A DNA stretch of 64,000 bases from Undaria pinnatifida. Lineage: Eukaryota; Sar; Phaeophyceae; Laminariales; Alariaceae. Made by a program: the position numbers and the translations under genes. The DNA lies in the NCBI GenBank assembly GCA_012845835.1, contig JABAKD010000019.1, positions 6,902,994-6,966,993 on the forward strand, read 5' to 3'. Below the pieces are notes generated by a model. The model saw only the letters and a list, made by a program, of their open reading frames with translations. It was not told the DNA's origin and did no database searches. Positions 63,632 to 64,000 of the stretch are shown piece by piece (positions within the stretch are counted from its first letter, which is position 1; each line of letters opens with the position of its first letter).

Positions 63632-64000
63632 ATCAGTCTCTGGTCAGTTTTATTTTTTTATTTAGTCTTGACGTCATCCGGATTCCACGGGTGTCGTCAA
63701 GACGGCCACCGCGTTCGTTGCCTGCACCCGGGGAAAAATTATCCGTAAACCGGAAACCCTAGTTGCAATACTATCTGAGACGAGAGAGGAGAAAGAGGGC
63801 GGAAAGTATGTTGTCCCTTGCTGGTCCAATATCGATATGATACGTACTGCTGTGCCAGTAAACGCTGTACTTGGTAATGAGCAGATGGGATGAATGTTAG
63901 CCTAGTATTTTGTTTCGGAACAATTGCGGGGCAGCCATTACTCGAACTAAAATGCTGTGTAAACGTAACGTCATATATATCATCAGACATCGGCGTTTGG
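63632..64000 (+). repeat. Second copy of the 14751-15143 repeat, cut by window end
   Basis: Direct repeat of 14751-15143. It lacks the two 6-base insertions seen there. Confidence 0.95.

Larger units (their letters stand above)
55883..64000. other. Repeat-dense region upstream of the amine oxidoreductase exons
   Basis: 8.1 kb with no recognised exon. It probably contains 5' introns of the minus-strand gene. It is dominated by the inverted-repeat cluster 57911-63035 and by several tandem duplications. No FAD-binding Rossmann pattern was found on the minus strand. Confidence 0.6.

Noticed and set aside
55883-64000. N-terminal FAD-binding exon of the amine oxidoreductase
   Set aside because: Searched the minus strand by eye for a GxGxxG/ExxxRxGG pattern and found none; it is likely outside the window.

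Overview
This is a nuclear eukaryotic window. It is gene-poor and intron-rich, with very small exons in long introns full of short repeats. No rRNA gene, intact tRNA gene, CRISPR array or bacterial operon is visible. By reading short ORFs on both strands for conserved family patterns and then fitting GT/AG splice sites with matching phase, I could rebuild three genes. (1) A complete six-exon YKT6 R-SNARE lies on the minus strand (3590-12477) and encodes 198 aa. (2) A complete 13-exon TM9SF/EMP70 nonaspanin lies on the plus strand (13412-33034) and encodes 653 aa. (3) The 3' part of a flavin-containing amine oxidoreductase gene lies on the minus strand (43650-55882), with seven exons and about 376 aa. 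Its N-terminal FAD-binding (Rossmann) exon was not found and probably lies beyond base 64000. The architecture (introns up to 5.5 kb, mixed GC, neighbours on alternating strands, many tiny repeats) suggests a stramenopile, most likely a brown alga. That assignment is an inference from style, not from a marker gene.

Layout: 1-3589 downstream sequence of YKT6 with no gene recognised; 3590-12477 YKT6; 12478-13411 a 934-bp interval between divergent start codons; 13412-33034 TM9SF; 33035-43649 repeat-rich space between convergent genes; 43650-55882 amine oxidoreductase; 55883-64000 repeat-dense DNA upstream of, or in the 5' introns of, that gene. YKT6 and TM9SF both act in the Golgi/endosomal membrane system and face each other head to head. 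The amine oxidoreductase ends in a hydrophobic tail that could anchor it in a membrane.

The most unusual signal is that many exons in all three genes are accompanied in the neighbouring intron by one to five decayed partial copies of their own splice junction. Copies of an exon's 5' edge lie in the upstream intron, and copies of its 3' edge lie in the downstream intron. This points to recurrent small tandem duplications across splice junctions, a possible route of intron growth and of alternative exons. The introns and spacers also hold several families of miniature inverted-repeat elements (one with a Cys/His-rich micro-ORF, one abutting a splice donor), a multi-kilobase inverted-repeat cluster at 57.9-63.0 kb, tRNA-like repeats, and an over-represented 10-bp palindrome, CTATTAATAG, that behaves as a micro-insertion.
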